Below are positions 16,718 to 24,438 of a stretch of DNA of 36,512 nucleotides, in pieces; position 1 is the stretch's first letter; each line of letters begins with the position of its first letter. This stretch comes from CBDCZI01 sp965224495. Lineage in GTDB: Bacteria > Bacteroidota > Bacteroidia > Cytophagales > JAAEPT01. Under the pieces are notes generated by a model. That model was not told the DNA's origin, made no database searches, and saw only the letters and a list, made by a program, of their open reading frames with translations. The stretch lies in assembly GCA_965224495.1 (NCBI GenBank), contig CBDCZI010000003.1, positions 1 through 36,512 of the forward strand. The letters run 5' to 3'. A program made the position numbers and the translations under genes.

Positions 16718-17905
16718 TTACTCAGGTAACACACACATAAATATATCAGCAGTGTTCAACCTTTCTTTATGTTCCATCAACGAAGACAACTTTATTTTAC
16801 CGATAACATAGTTGTAATCATCTGATTTGTAATGCCCTTTTATTTTTTCAAACTTAAATAAATCTAAGTTTTTGGCGTCAAAATAACGTAAATACACATT
16901 TAACTCTATGTCCGTCGAAACGCCGAGTTGAGGTACTTGTTGACTTTTTTTGTAAGCATATTTGTAGTTGTAAGTGTACGCCGAAACGTCCGACAAAATA
17001 GCCGAACCAACTGGTAAACCTCCAGCACCTTTTCCACTAAAGAAATGATTTTGTGAAAAAGCGGCCTCTACCATCACTGCATTGTCTTCGTTGTTAATAT
17101 TGCGATAAGGACTCTTTTCATCGATAAAAACAGGTAAAACGTATAGGCAAATATTATTTTCATCTACCTTCTTTACCGTTGCAATGGTCTTAATTACCCA
17201 GCCTTTTTCTTTGGCAAACTCGATATCAAACGGGTTGAGGTTCAATAAACCGTGCAACACCACTTCTTCGGGTTTTACAAACACGCCATAAGCGTGTGCT
17301 GTGATGATTAACAATTTGTATAAAGCATCGTAGCCGATAATATCTGAGCTAGGGTCAGTTTCTAAATAACCCAAATCTTGTGCTCGACGAACAGCCAAAT
17401 CGTAATCCTTATTTTTCTCGAAAATCTGCGTCAAAATGTAATTACTCGACGAATTGAAGATACCATTGACATTATCCAACATCTCATTGTCGTAATATTC
17501 TTCTAAATTTCGAATGATAGGAATACTTCCACACGAAGAACCTTCGTACAATACTGAGCGACCAAACTCTTCTTGTAAGGCAATAATTTCTTTCAAATGC
17601 TTCGCCAACATTTTCTTGTTTGCTGTCACCACATCCTTCCCATTTTTAAAAGCCGTTTTCAAAATCTCAAATGCCGCATCAGCATCATCAATTGCCTCTA
17701 CAATCAAATCAATCGATGAATCATTCAAAATATCGTTTCTGTCAAACGTAAAATGGTCCATCGAAATATTTCTCCTTTTTTCAGGGTGCTTACAGCAAAT
17801 TTTTACAATATCAATTGCCAAACTTTTACTATTAGTAAATAAATCATACACACCTTGACCAACAACGCCGTAGCCAAAAAGACCGATTTTAATTTCCTTT
17901 TTCAT
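16718..17905 (-). CDS. hom: homoserine dehydrogenase
   Basis: It reduces aspartate semialdehyde to homoserine, the branch point to methionine and threonine. The NAD(P)-binding motif GLFGYGVVGQG is at residues 8-18. Catalytic-domain blocks include VVTANKKMLAKH, VLYEGSSCGSIPIIRNLEEYY, GIFNSSSNYILTQI, RRAQDLGYLETDPSSDIIGYDALYK (split here only for length) and FSGKGAGGLPVGSAILSD. The 395-residue length fits a monofunctional enzyme with a short C-terminal extension in place of a full ACT domain. It follows metX with one base between stop and start, so the two are translated from one message and feed O-acetylhomoserine synthesis. Confidence 0.93.
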   Translation of the reverse strand: MKKEIKIGLFGYGVVGQGVYDLFTNSKSLAIDIVKICCKHPEKRRNISMDHFTFDRNDILNDSSIDLIVEAIDDADAAFEILKTAFKNGKDVVTANKKMLAKHLKEIIALQEEFGRSVLYEGSSCGSIPIIRNLEEYYDNEMLDNVNGIFNSSSNYILTQIFEKNKDYDLAVRRAQDLGYLETDPSSDIIGYDALYKLLIITAHAYGVFVKPEEVVLHGLLNLNPFDIEFAKEKGWVIKTIATVKKVDENNICLYVLPVFIDEKSPYRNINNEDNAVMVEAAFSQNHFFSGKGAGGLPVGSAILSDVSAYTYNYKYAYKKSQQVPQLGVSTDIELNVYLRYFDAKNLDLFKFEKIKGHYKSDDYNYVIGKIKLSSLMEHKERLNTADIFMCVLPE

Positions 17906-17906
17906 A

Positions 17907-18944
17907 CTATGACCAGTTTACGTTTTTGTCCTCAAAAAATTCAATTATAAACTTATGAATTGCTACCGTTTCTATCAAAAAGCCATCGTGTCCGTAAAAC
18001 GAATCGACTTCTTGGTAAACGCCTCCCGTTATATTATCCGCAATATATTTTTGTTCTGAAATAGGGAATAATTCATCTGAAGTAATCCCAATCACCAAGG
18101 TATTTGCTGTAATGTTTTCAAATGCTTTTTCAATTCCTCCACGCCCACGCCCCACGTGGTGTGAGTCCATCGCCTTAGAAAGGAAATAATAAGATTGACA
18201 ATTGAAACGAGAGATTAATTTTTCTCCTTGGTATTTTTGGTAACTCGCTGCACGGTAATGGTCTGTTTTTTCAATGTCTGTTTCGTTTTGTGTATTCCAA
18301 TAGGCTTGGTAATTTCGGTAAGAAATCAACGCCATTGCACGAGCGGCTGCCAAACCAGCTTTTCCTGCATTCAGCGAATTCTCTTTCCACGTTGGGTCAG
18401 CGGCAATCGCCATACGTTGGCTTTCGTTAAAAGCAATCCCCCAAGGCGAATGGCGTGCATTTGTTGCTAATAAAATCAGGTTTTCAAATACTTCTGGATT
18501 TACTATCGCCCATTCCATCGCCTGCATTCCTCCCATCGAACCACCAATTAAGGTGTGAATTTTATCAAAACCTAAGTCTTTTCTCAATTCCTCTAAAGCC
18601 GAAACCATATCTCGCACCGTAAATTGAGGAAAATCCAATAAATATAAATCTTGTGTTTCCGGGTTTGTATCCAACGGACCAGTACTTCCGTAACACGACC
18701 CCAATAAATTGGCACAAATAATAAAATGTTTTTCGGGGTCATAAAGTTTCCCTTCGCCCACTAAACCTTCCCACCAATCGTCCACTTCGGCATTGGCAGT
18801 TAGGGCGTGACACACCCACACAATGTTGTCTTTGGCATCATTAACCTTTCCCAATGTGCGGTATTGCAACTGAAAACGAGGAAGAACCGCCCCAGACTCT
18901 AAAGTAAATGGTTCTGAATATTTGAATAATTTATCTTCTATCAA
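17907..18944 (-). CDS. metX: homoserine O-acetyltransferase (MetX-like, alpha/beta hydrolase fold)
   Basis: It transfers an acetyl group from acetyl-CoA to homoserine, the activated precursor of methionine. The catalytic triad is visible: nucleophile Ser136 in IGGSMGGMQAMEW, Asp290 in GITSDELFPISEQ, and His319 in YGHDGFLIE. The entry blocks VCHALTANAEVDDWW and NLLGSCYGSTGPL match the family. No in-frame ATG exists near the N-terminus, so TTG 18944 is the likely start, giving 345 residues. MetX families use acetyl- or succinyl-CoA and this cannot be settled by eye. The partner metY, usual in Bacteroidota, is not in the window. Confidence 0.9.
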   Translation of the reverse strand: MIEDKLFKYSEPFTLESGAVLPRFQLQYRTLGKVNDAKDNIVWVCHALTANAEVDDWWEGLVGEGKLYDPEKHFIICANLLGSCYGSTGPLDTNPETQDLYLLDFPQFTVRDMVSALEELRKDLGFDKIHTLIGGSMGGMQAMEWAIVNPEVFENLILLATNARHSPWGIAFNESQRMAIAADPTWKENSLNAGKAGLAAARAMALISYRNYQAYWNTQNETDIEKTDHYRAASYQKYQGEKLISRFNCQSYYFLSKAMDSHHVGRGRGGIEKAFENITANTLVIGITSDELFPISEQKYIADNITGGVYQEVDSFYGHDGFLIETVAIHKFIIEFFEDKNVNWS

Positions 18945-19182
18945 AGCTCTTATAACTTGCTGATTACGTAAAGTTCGTTTATTCTAAGGTTTTACCCAAT
19001 AATATCTACTAAAAAACATAAAAATACAATGATTTGAACTATTCCTACCGATAACCTACCCCTCTCGTAAGTGTAGAACTATAGCCTGGCCATTAAGAAA
19101 GAAGTAAAAGGTATATTCTCACCGATAAAATTGACTTTTCATTTTTTAGCAACGATTTTTGTAAAAACTAAAACTACTCGCT

Positions 19183-19758
19183 ATGAAAATCTGTTTTGCG
19201 ACAAACAATAAAAACAAACTGCAAGAAATAAAATCGGCAGTAAAAGACATTGAGATTTTAGGTTTGGCGGACATCGGTTGTAGAGAAGAATTACCCGAAA
19301 ACCAAACAACCTTAGAAGGTAACTCATTAGAAAAAGCCAACTACGTTTTTGACAACTACCAACAAGATTGTTTTGCTGATGACACAGGATTAGAAATCGA
19401 AGAGTTGGGTAACGAACCAGGAGTTTACTCGGCAAGATACGCAGGAACACACGGGGACTCTGAAGCAAATATGCAATTGGTTCTGAAAAATTTAAAAGGA
19501 AAGGAAAATAGAAAGGCACAATTCAAAACCGTCATTACATTGATTTTGAACGATAAAAAGCACCAATTTGAGGGGGTTGCCAAAGGAGAAATTACCTTAG
19601 AAAAAGTAGGTGTAGATGGCTTTGGTTACGACCCTATTTTTGTACCCGAAGGCTACTCTATTACATTTGCCGAGATGTCTATGGAAGAAAAAAATGCAAT
19701 TAGTCATCGAGGAAAAGCCGTTCGTAAATTGATTGATTTTTTAAATAAGTTGGCTTAA
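19183..19758 (+). CDS. rdgB: XTP/dITP diphosphatase (Ham1 family)
   Basis: It hydrolyses ITP, dITP and XTP to monophosphates, keeping deaminated purines out of DNA and RNA. Substrate-site motifs are present: FATNNKNKLQEI at residues 5-16, FADDTGLEIEEL, GVYSARYAG, FGYDPIFVP, and ISHRGKAV near residues 173-180. The 191-residue length is standard. It is 52 bases ahead of the KtrA-type gene on the same strand and may share its transcript. Confidence 0.95.
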   Translation: MKICFATNNKNKLQEIKSAVKDIEILGLADIGCREELPENQTTLEGNSLEKANYVFDNYQQDCFADDTGLEIEELGNEPGVYSARYAGTHGDSEANMQLVLKNLKGKENRKAQFKTVITLILNDKKHQFEGVAKGEITLEKVGVDGFGYDPIFVPEGYSITFAEMSMEEKNAISHRGKAVRKLIDFLNKLA

Positions 19759-19810
19759 TCACGAGAGAGAACCTTTCTTTTTGTAATTTTCGGAAGTTAA
19801 ACACAGTATT

Positions 19811-20503
19811 ATGAATGACAAGTTTGCAGTAATCGGATTAGGCTTATTAGGAACAGGAATTGCGAAAGCGTTGGCTGACCGTGGTTCTGAAGTGTTAGCG
19901 ATTGATAACCACGCACAAAAAGTAGAAGACATCAAAGAAGAAGTTGCCTCGGCAGTGCAAATGGACTCAACTGATGAACGTGCATTACGTGCGCAAAACC
20001 TACAAGATATGGATGCTGTTGTTGTGGCTATCGGTCACAATTTTGAAGGGCTTTTGTTGACTACCGTTTTATTGAACGATATTGGTGTAAAACGAATTAT
20101 CACACGTGTTTCGAGTAAACACCAACGTATGATTTTAGAAAAAATAGGAATTACAGAAATGTTTTCTCCTGATGAAGAAGTAGGGAAGACTGTAGCTGAA
20201 AAATTAATCCACCCAGATGTAAAATCGTTTTTACCTTTGCCTGATGATTACGAAATTGTTGAAATCACAACTCCCAAGCGTGTAGCAAATAAAAGCATCC
20301 ATGAGATTTCATTACGAGAGCGTTACAACCTCAATTTGATTACTATCAAACGGCAATTTCAAGAGGAAATAAACGGAGAGGTAATACCCGTCGAACATAT
20401 CATTGGTGTTCCTAAAAGTGACACTGTACTCTTAGATTCGGATATCATTATCTTATTAGGAAAATCTTACGATGTCGATCGATTTGTAGAAATGAACAAA
20501 TAA
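19811..20503 (+). CDS. TrkA/KtrA-type potassium channel regulatory protein
   Basis: This cytoplasmic RCK subunit gates a potassium uptake channel in response to nucleotide. The RCK_N Rossmann motif IGLGLLGTG sits at residues 8-16 with the acidic strand end AIDNHAQKVEDI. VVVAIGHNFEGLLLTTVLL and KRIITRVSS follow. The RCK_C (TrkA_C) domain occupies about residues 135-230 and ends DSDIIILLGKSYDVDRF. The single RCK_N/RCK_C pair (230 residues) fits KtrA more than the doubled TrkA. The membrane partner KtrB/TrkH is not adjacent in this window. Confidence 0.9.
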   Translation: MNDKFAVIGLGLLGTGIAKALADRGSEVLAIDNHAQKVEDIKEEVASAVQMDSTDERALRAQNLQDMDAVVVAIGHNFEGLLLTTVLLNDIGVKRIITRVSSKHQRMILEKIGITEMFSPDEEVGKTVAEKLIHPDVKSFLPLPDDYEIVEITTPKRVANKSIHEISLRERYNLNLITIKRQFQEEINGEVIPVEHIIGVPKSDTVLLDSDIIILLGKSYDVDRFVEMNK

Positions 20504-20524
20504 AAACAGCAAGTATAAAACAAT

Positions 20525-20561
20525 AAAAACGCCGACTAAAATCATTTTAGTCGGCGTTTTT
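20525..20561. terminator. bidirectional terminator between the KtrA-type gene and the coiled-coil gene
   Basis: A perfect palindrome: an 18-base arm at 20525-20542 and its complement at 20544-20561 flank one C. In practice the hairpin would open a loop of about five bases. It has A/T runs on both sides, serving converging genes. Confidence 0.9.
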
Positions 20562-20573
20562 TCTTTATAGCGT

Positions 20574-21230
20574 TTATTTTAAGTTCTTCAATTTAGTCTT
20601 TACTACTTCCAATGCTTTCTCCATTGTAGCGATTTTTTGTATTGCTAATTCTTTATCACTTTTGTTTTGTACCAATGCCTTATCTAACCTGATTTTTTCT
20701 TCCGCATTTTTTTTCAAATCGTGAGTTAATGACTCACCTGTACCAACTACTTTTTCTTGGTCTTTCTTCGAACTTTCTAGTGACTTAGTCGCATCAGCTA
20801 TTTGGTTTTCAATATCCGCTTTATACATTTTTTTAGCAAAACTTTTTAAAAACCTTTTAGCTCCTTCGTAACCTGTCACACCACTTTTGATGTATCCTGT
20901 TCCATTATTTACCGACAACCAAACACGTGTTCCTTTCGAAGTCGTTTCTACTTTTGATAAAACACGTACTGCCGATTTGGAAACCGCTGTAAAATTTGCA
21001 GACTCTACCAAATAAGCTCCACTTACCGTACTTACTTTCCCAAATGCTTTTAACTCTTTTTTCCACGCATCTTTGATAGGCTTTTTGTCAAGATCAATAA
21101 GAATAGAAATACCAACATGTTTCATTTTCCCGACTTTCCCTTCGTAATCGGTGACTTTCATCTCATAGTTTTGAGCAAAAGAAACTCCAAATGATAGGAT
21201 AGAAATAAATATTACGGCTAATTTTTTCAT
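20574..21230 (-). CDS. secreted protein with C-terminal coiled coil, unknown function
   Basis: The 218-residue product has a Sec signal peptide (MKKLAVIFISILSFGVSFA, cleavage near residue 19-20). A folded middle part follows (about 21-137: YEGKVGKMKHVGISILIDL, KKELKAFGKVSTVSGAYLV, TRVWLSVNNGTGYIKSG). Residues 138-218 are a Lys/Glu/Ala-rich heptad-like coiled coil (ENQIADATKSLESSKKD, ATMEKALEVVKTKLKNLK). It looks like a conserved Bacteroidota periplasmic protein, but I cannot assign a family. It is a single gene convergent with the KtrA-type gene and divergent from the epimerase. Confidence 0.75.
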   Translation of the reverse strand: MKKLAVIFISILSFGVSFAQNYEMKVTDYEGKVGKMKHVGISILIDLDKKPIKDAWKKELKAFGKVSTVSGAYLVESANFTAVSKSAVRVLSKVETTSKGTRVWLSVNNGTGYIKSGVTGYEGAKRFLKSFAKKMYKADIENQIADATKSLESSKKDQEKVVGTGESLTHDLKKNAEEKIRLDKALVQNKSDKELAIQKIATMEKALEVVKTKLKNLK

Positions 21231-21304
21231 AATAATGTATATTGTTTCCTAAAATTTAGCAAAATTGAAGCCAACTACAAAAAGAATCCTTTGAATTATA
21301 CATT

Positions 21305-22201
21305 ATGACTAAAATACTTATCACAGGAGGCACAGGCTTAGTTGGGAAAAAACTCATCAATCTATTACTCCAAAAAGGCTATGAAGTCGGTGTACTTAGC
21401 CGAAAGGTAGTTTCTATCAAAAATGTACACTCTTTTTTATGGGATAAAACCTCCGTAGATAAAAATGCTTTGGAATTTGCTGATGTCATTGTGCATTTGG
21501 CAGGCGCAAGTGTTGGTGCAAAACGTTGGACAAAAAAACGTAAACAAGAAATCATCACGAGCCGTGTAACATCTGCTGAGTTGATTCGCCAAAGCTTATT
21601 GCAAAACAAAATTACCATCGATGCTTTTATTAGCGCATCTGCCGTTGGTATTTATGGAGAAAGGAGCAATGAAATGTTAACAGAAAAAACAGCAACAAAA
21701 CCAACTGATTTTTTGAGTACCGTATGTAGTAAGTGGGAAACTAAAGCCAATGAATTTTCTTCAATTTGTCGATCAGTTAGCGTAAGAATAGGTTTTGTGT
21801 TAGATAAAGAAGCAGAGGGATTTCAAAAATTAGTCAACCCAATAAAAATGGGAATCGGCGCACCGTTAGGAAATGGTAACCAATATATGTCTTGGATTCA
21901 TCTCGATGACTTGGTCAATGTATTTGTTCAAGTCATCGAAAACAAAAAATTTATTGGTTCGGTAAATGCTTGTAGCCCTGAGCCACTAACCAACCGAGAA
22001 TTAACAAAGCAGGTTGCTCAACACCTACAGAAACCTTTATTTATGCCCGCTATTCCAAAATTTGTTTTGAAAATAATACTCGGAGAAATGAGTGACTTGG
22101 CATTAATCGGTAACCGAGTAATTCCTCAAAAACTTATTACTAATGATTTTCAGTTTACTTACCCTACACTAAAGGACGCTTTGAAAGAAATTTACCCCTA
22201 A
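21305..22201 (+). CDS. TIGR01777 family NAD-dependent epimerase-like protein (YfcH type)
   Basis: An atypical short-chain dehydrogenase/reductase whose substrate is not established. The Rossmann motif is TGGTGLVG at residues 7-14. Family-specific blocks are VIVHLAGASVGAKRWTKKRK, SASAVGIYGERSNEML (Tyr117 without the usual YxxxK lysine, as in this family), and WIHLDDLVNVF. A DUF1731-type C-terminal domain starts near residue 245 (PAIPKFVLKIILGEMSDLAL). The 298-residue length is normal. Eighty bases separate it from the redoxin gene. Confidence 0.88.
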   Translation: MTKILITGGTGLVGKKLINLLLQKGYEVGVLSRKVVSIKNVHSFLWDKTSVDKNALEFADVIVHLAGASVGAKRWTKKRKQEIITSRVTSAELIRQSLLQNKITIDAFISASAVGIYGERSNEMLTEKTATKPTDFLSTVCSKWETKANEFSSICRSVSVRIGFVLDKEAEGFQKLVNPIKMGIGAPLGNGNQYMSWIHLDDLVNVFVQVIENKKFIGSVNACSPEPLTNRELTKQVAQHLQKPLFMPAIPKFVLKIILGEMSDLALIGNRVIPQKLITNDFQFTYPTLKDALKEIYP

Positions 22202-22257
22202 CTATCGGTCAGTTTAATTTAAAACTACTTTGTTTTAAATTCTTATTTTATATTTCT

Positions 22258-22265
22258 TAAATTTG
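22258..22265 (+). promoter_or_regulatory. -7 promoter element TAAATTTG for the redoxin-methyltransferase pair
   Basis: An exact TAnnTTTG match 16 bases before ATG 22282. A TTTG at 22229-22232 is a possible -33 element, though at a long 25-base spacing. Confidence 0.5.
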
Positions 22266-22281
22266 TTTAAACAATCACTTT

Positions 22282-22836
22282 ATGGCAAGATTAGTATCTA
22301 ACGATTTAATGCACGGTAAAAAGGCTCCCCATTTCAACTTATTGAATACCGTCAATGGCAAAAAGGAAACACTAAATGAGCTAAAAGGAGCAAAAGGTAC
22401 TGCTCTCTTTTTTATATGTAACCACTGTCCATTTGTACTTCATATCAATGAAGAGTTGGTCAAAATGGCAAACACTTACCAAAAAAAGGGCATTAATTTC
22501 ATCGCTATAAGTAGTAATGATACCGAAGCCTACCCGCAAGACGCTCCTCAATTAATGAAGGAATTGGCTGAGGAGTTAAGGTATCCTTTCCCTTATTTGT
22601 ATGATGAAACACAGGAAATAGCCAAAGCTTACGATGCTGTTTGTACTCCAGATATTTTCTTATTTGATGGAGATTTGACAGCTGTATATCACGGTCAACT
22701 CGATGCGTCAAGACCTGATAATGGTGTGAAAGTTACAGGCGAAGATTTACGTTATGCAATGGGTTGTTTGTTAGAAAATAAAGAAAATGCCAAACCAATT
22801 GTGCCAAGTGTTGGGTGCAGTATAAAATGGAAATAA
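22282..22836 (+). CDS. thioredoxin-fold redoxin (AhpC/TSA-like) protein
   Basis: A 184-residue cytoplasmic redoxin without a signal peptide. The redox motif FFICNHCPFVLH gives C46-N-H-C49 followed by Pro, an unusual CxxC seen in a family of redoxin-domain proteins annotated as thioredoxin or alkyl hydroperoxide reductase-like. NFIAISSNDTEAYPQDAP and AVCTPDIFLFDGDLTAVYHGQ (cis-Pro region) complete the thioredoxin fold. The C-terminal PSVGCSIKWK is a typical family ending, with a third conserved Cys. It is translationally coupled to the methyltransferase gene, with one base between stop and start. Confidence 0.9.
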   Translation: MARLVSNDLMHGKKAPHFNLLNTVNGKKETLNELKGAKGTALFFICNHCPFVLHINEELVKMANTYQKKGINFIAISSNDTEAYPQDAPQLMKELAEELRYPFPYLYDETQEIAKAYDAVCTPDIFLFDGDLTAVYHGQLDASRPDNGVKVTGEDLRYAMGCLLENKENAKPIVPSVGCSIKWK

Positions 22837-22837
22837 G

Positions 22838-23449
22838 ATGAAAGATTTTTGGAATGAAAGGTATTCGGCAACAGTGTTTGCTTATGGAGAAACACCCAAT
22901 GTGTTTTTTAAACAAGAATTAATGAAGTTAAAAAGTGGGTCTCTACTACTTCCCGCCGATGGAGAAGGCAGAAATTCTGTTTATGCCTCAAAAAACAAAT
23001 GGCATGTTTTTGCTTGTGACATCAGTGAGTCAGGAAAAGAAAAAGCGGAGTTGTTGGCTAGTAAAATGAATACTAAAATCAATTACCAAGTAGGCGATTT
23101 TGGTCAATTAACCTACAAGGAAGAAAGTTTTGATGCTGTTGGTTTAATTTACGCTCATTTCCCACCAAACAAAAGAGCAGAGTTTCACCAATTAGCTACG
23201 AAATACCTAAAAACTGGTGGAACAGTAATCATCGAAGCGTTCAGTAAAAATCACCTGAAATACAACAGTAAAAACCCTTTGGCAGGAGGACCTAAAAAAG
23301 TAGAAATGCTATTCTCTATTGAGGAGTTAAAAGCTGATTTTGTAAATTTCAACATTTCTCTCGCAGAAGAAGTTGAGATTGAATTGTCTGAAGGCGAATT
23401 TCACATCGGGAAAGCCTCTGTTGTTCGATTTGTAGCAACTAAAAAATAA
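22838..23449 (+). CDS. class I SAM-dependent methyltransferase
   Basis: This 203-residue cytoplasmic methyltransferase starts with FWNERYSATVFAYGETPN, a signature of the TehB/thiopurine-like group. SAM motif I is LLPADGEGRNSVYAS (Asp41 onward), then FACDISESG (motif II acidic residue), YQVGDFGQL, and FDAVGLIYAHFPP. The substrate is unknown; relatives act on tellurite, thiols or small metabolites. Its close coupling to the CNHC redoxin suggests a shared stress role, which is inference. A terminator follows at 23456-23488. Confidence 0.87.
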   Translation: MKDFWNERYSATVFAYGETPNVFFKQELMKLKSGSLLLPADGEGRNSVYASKNKWHVFACDISESGKEKAELLASKMNTKINYQVGDFGQLTYKEESFDAVGLIYAHFPPNKRAEFHQLATKYLKTGGTVIIEAFSKNHLKYNSKNPLAGGPKKVEMLFSIEELKADFVNFNISLAEEVEIELSEGEFHIGKASVVRFVATKK

Positions 23450-23455
23450 ATAGTT

Positions 23456-23488
23456 AGCAATTTCCTCTTTAAAAGGGTGGGGATTGCT
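23456..23488. terminator. terminator between the methyltransferase and hydroxyacid dehydrogenase genes
   Basis: AGCAATTTCC (23456-23465) pairs with GGGGATTGCT (23479-23488), including two G-U pairs, around a 13-base loop. It is followed by CTTTTT on the plus strand. An A-rich stretch before it could serve the converging minus-strand gene. Confidence 0.7.
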
Positions 23489-23502
23489 CTTTTTACACCA
23501 AA

Positions 23503-24438
23503 TTAAACGTCTCCTAATTCTTTTATTTTACCAATCAATACTTCGTTGATTCTTCTGTACGATTCGACACTCCAACCTGCTACATGAGGAGTTAGAACTA
23601 CATTTTTTTTCTCAAATAATATTTGGTAATTTTTCTGCTCATTTTCTGACAACAAATCAAACTTTTCTTTCTCCAAAACATCTAAAGCACAGCCTTTCAA
23701 TTTACCTGTTCCCAAAAGTTTGAGCACATCTTTTATCGGTACAATTTCTCCACGAGAAGTGTTAACCAACCAAATATTTTTCTTGAATTTAGCAATGAAT
23801 TTTTCATTGATGAATTTGTTAGTTTCTTCGGTCAATGGTGTATGTAAGCTAAATATATCGGCTTCTTGCTGTATTTTTTCTAATGAACTTTCTTGTGCAA
23901 ACTCATCTGAAAAATCTGTTTTGTATTTGTCATAAGCCAACACCTTACAACCAAAACTGACAAGTCTTTGGGCGAATGCTTTTGCCATGTTTCCATAACC
24001 AAAAAGTCCGATAGTAAGTCCGCCAATTTCATTTCCTCGGTTACCTTCTCTATCCCAAATAAACGAACGAATTTCTTTATCTGCACAAGTTATTTTATTG
24101 GTCAAGGACAACAGCAAACCAACCGTATGTTCGCCTAAAGCGTCACGGTTTCCTTCGGGTGCGTTCAATAAAACAATCCCCTTTTTCTCTACTTCTTTGA
24201 CATCAATTTGATCAACACCAGCACCTGCTCTTCCTATGAACTTGAGTTTAGTCGCCTTGTCTAACAATTCTTTATTGATTTGAGTTTTACTTCGTACAAT
24301 TATCCCCTCAAAATCAGATATAGTCGATAAAATTTCCTTTCTAGTAACCTCAGGTAGGTACGTAGGAGCATAGCCGATTTCTTCAAGCATCGGGCAGATA
24401 CTTGCGTGCATTTGGTCTATGATTAAAACTTTTTTCAT
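23503..24438 (-). CDS. D-2-hydroxyacid dehydrogenase, probable phosphoglycerate dehydrogenase
   Basis: An NAD-dependent enzyme of the D-isomer-specific 2-hydroxyacid family. The nucleotide motif is GLFGYGNMAKAF (about residues 144-155) with Asp170 at the second strand end. The catalytic residues are Arg229 (VNTSRGEI), a Glu in LDVLEKEKF (about 256-258), and His285 (LTPHVAGWS). The N-terminal substrate domain has GRAGAGVDQIDV. The 311-residue length without an ACT domain fits Bacteroidota SerA-like enzymes, but glycerate or lactate activity is possible and no serine genes are adjacent. It is the last gene of ksgA-mgtE-dehydrogenase, overlapping mgtE by 4 bases. Confidence 0.87.
   Translation of the reverse strand: MKKVLIIDQMHASICPMLEEIGYAPTYLPEVTRKEILSTISDFEGIIVRSKTQINKELLDKATKLKFIGRAGAGVDQIDVKEVEKKGIVLLNAPEGNRDALGEHTVGLLLSLTNKITCADKEIRSFIWDREGNRGNEIGGLTIGLFGYGNMAKAFAQRLVSFGCKVLAYDKYKTDFSDEFAQESSLEKIQQEADIFSLHTPLTEETNKFINEKFIAKFKKNIWLVNTSRGEIVPIKDVLKLLGTGKLKGCALDVLEKEKFDLLSENEQKNYQILFEKKNVVLTPHVAGWSVESYRRINEVLIGKIKELGDV

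Noticed and set aside
17514..17858. 114-codon plus-strand frame opposite hom
   Set aside because: Antisense of the conserved Rossmann domain, with low-complexity Ser/Phe composition.
18945..19182. SAM riboswitch upstream of metX
   Set aside because: The S-box core words (GGCAACC, CTGGCCCGATGAAACC-like) are not present on the metX strand; only unconvincing short matches were found.
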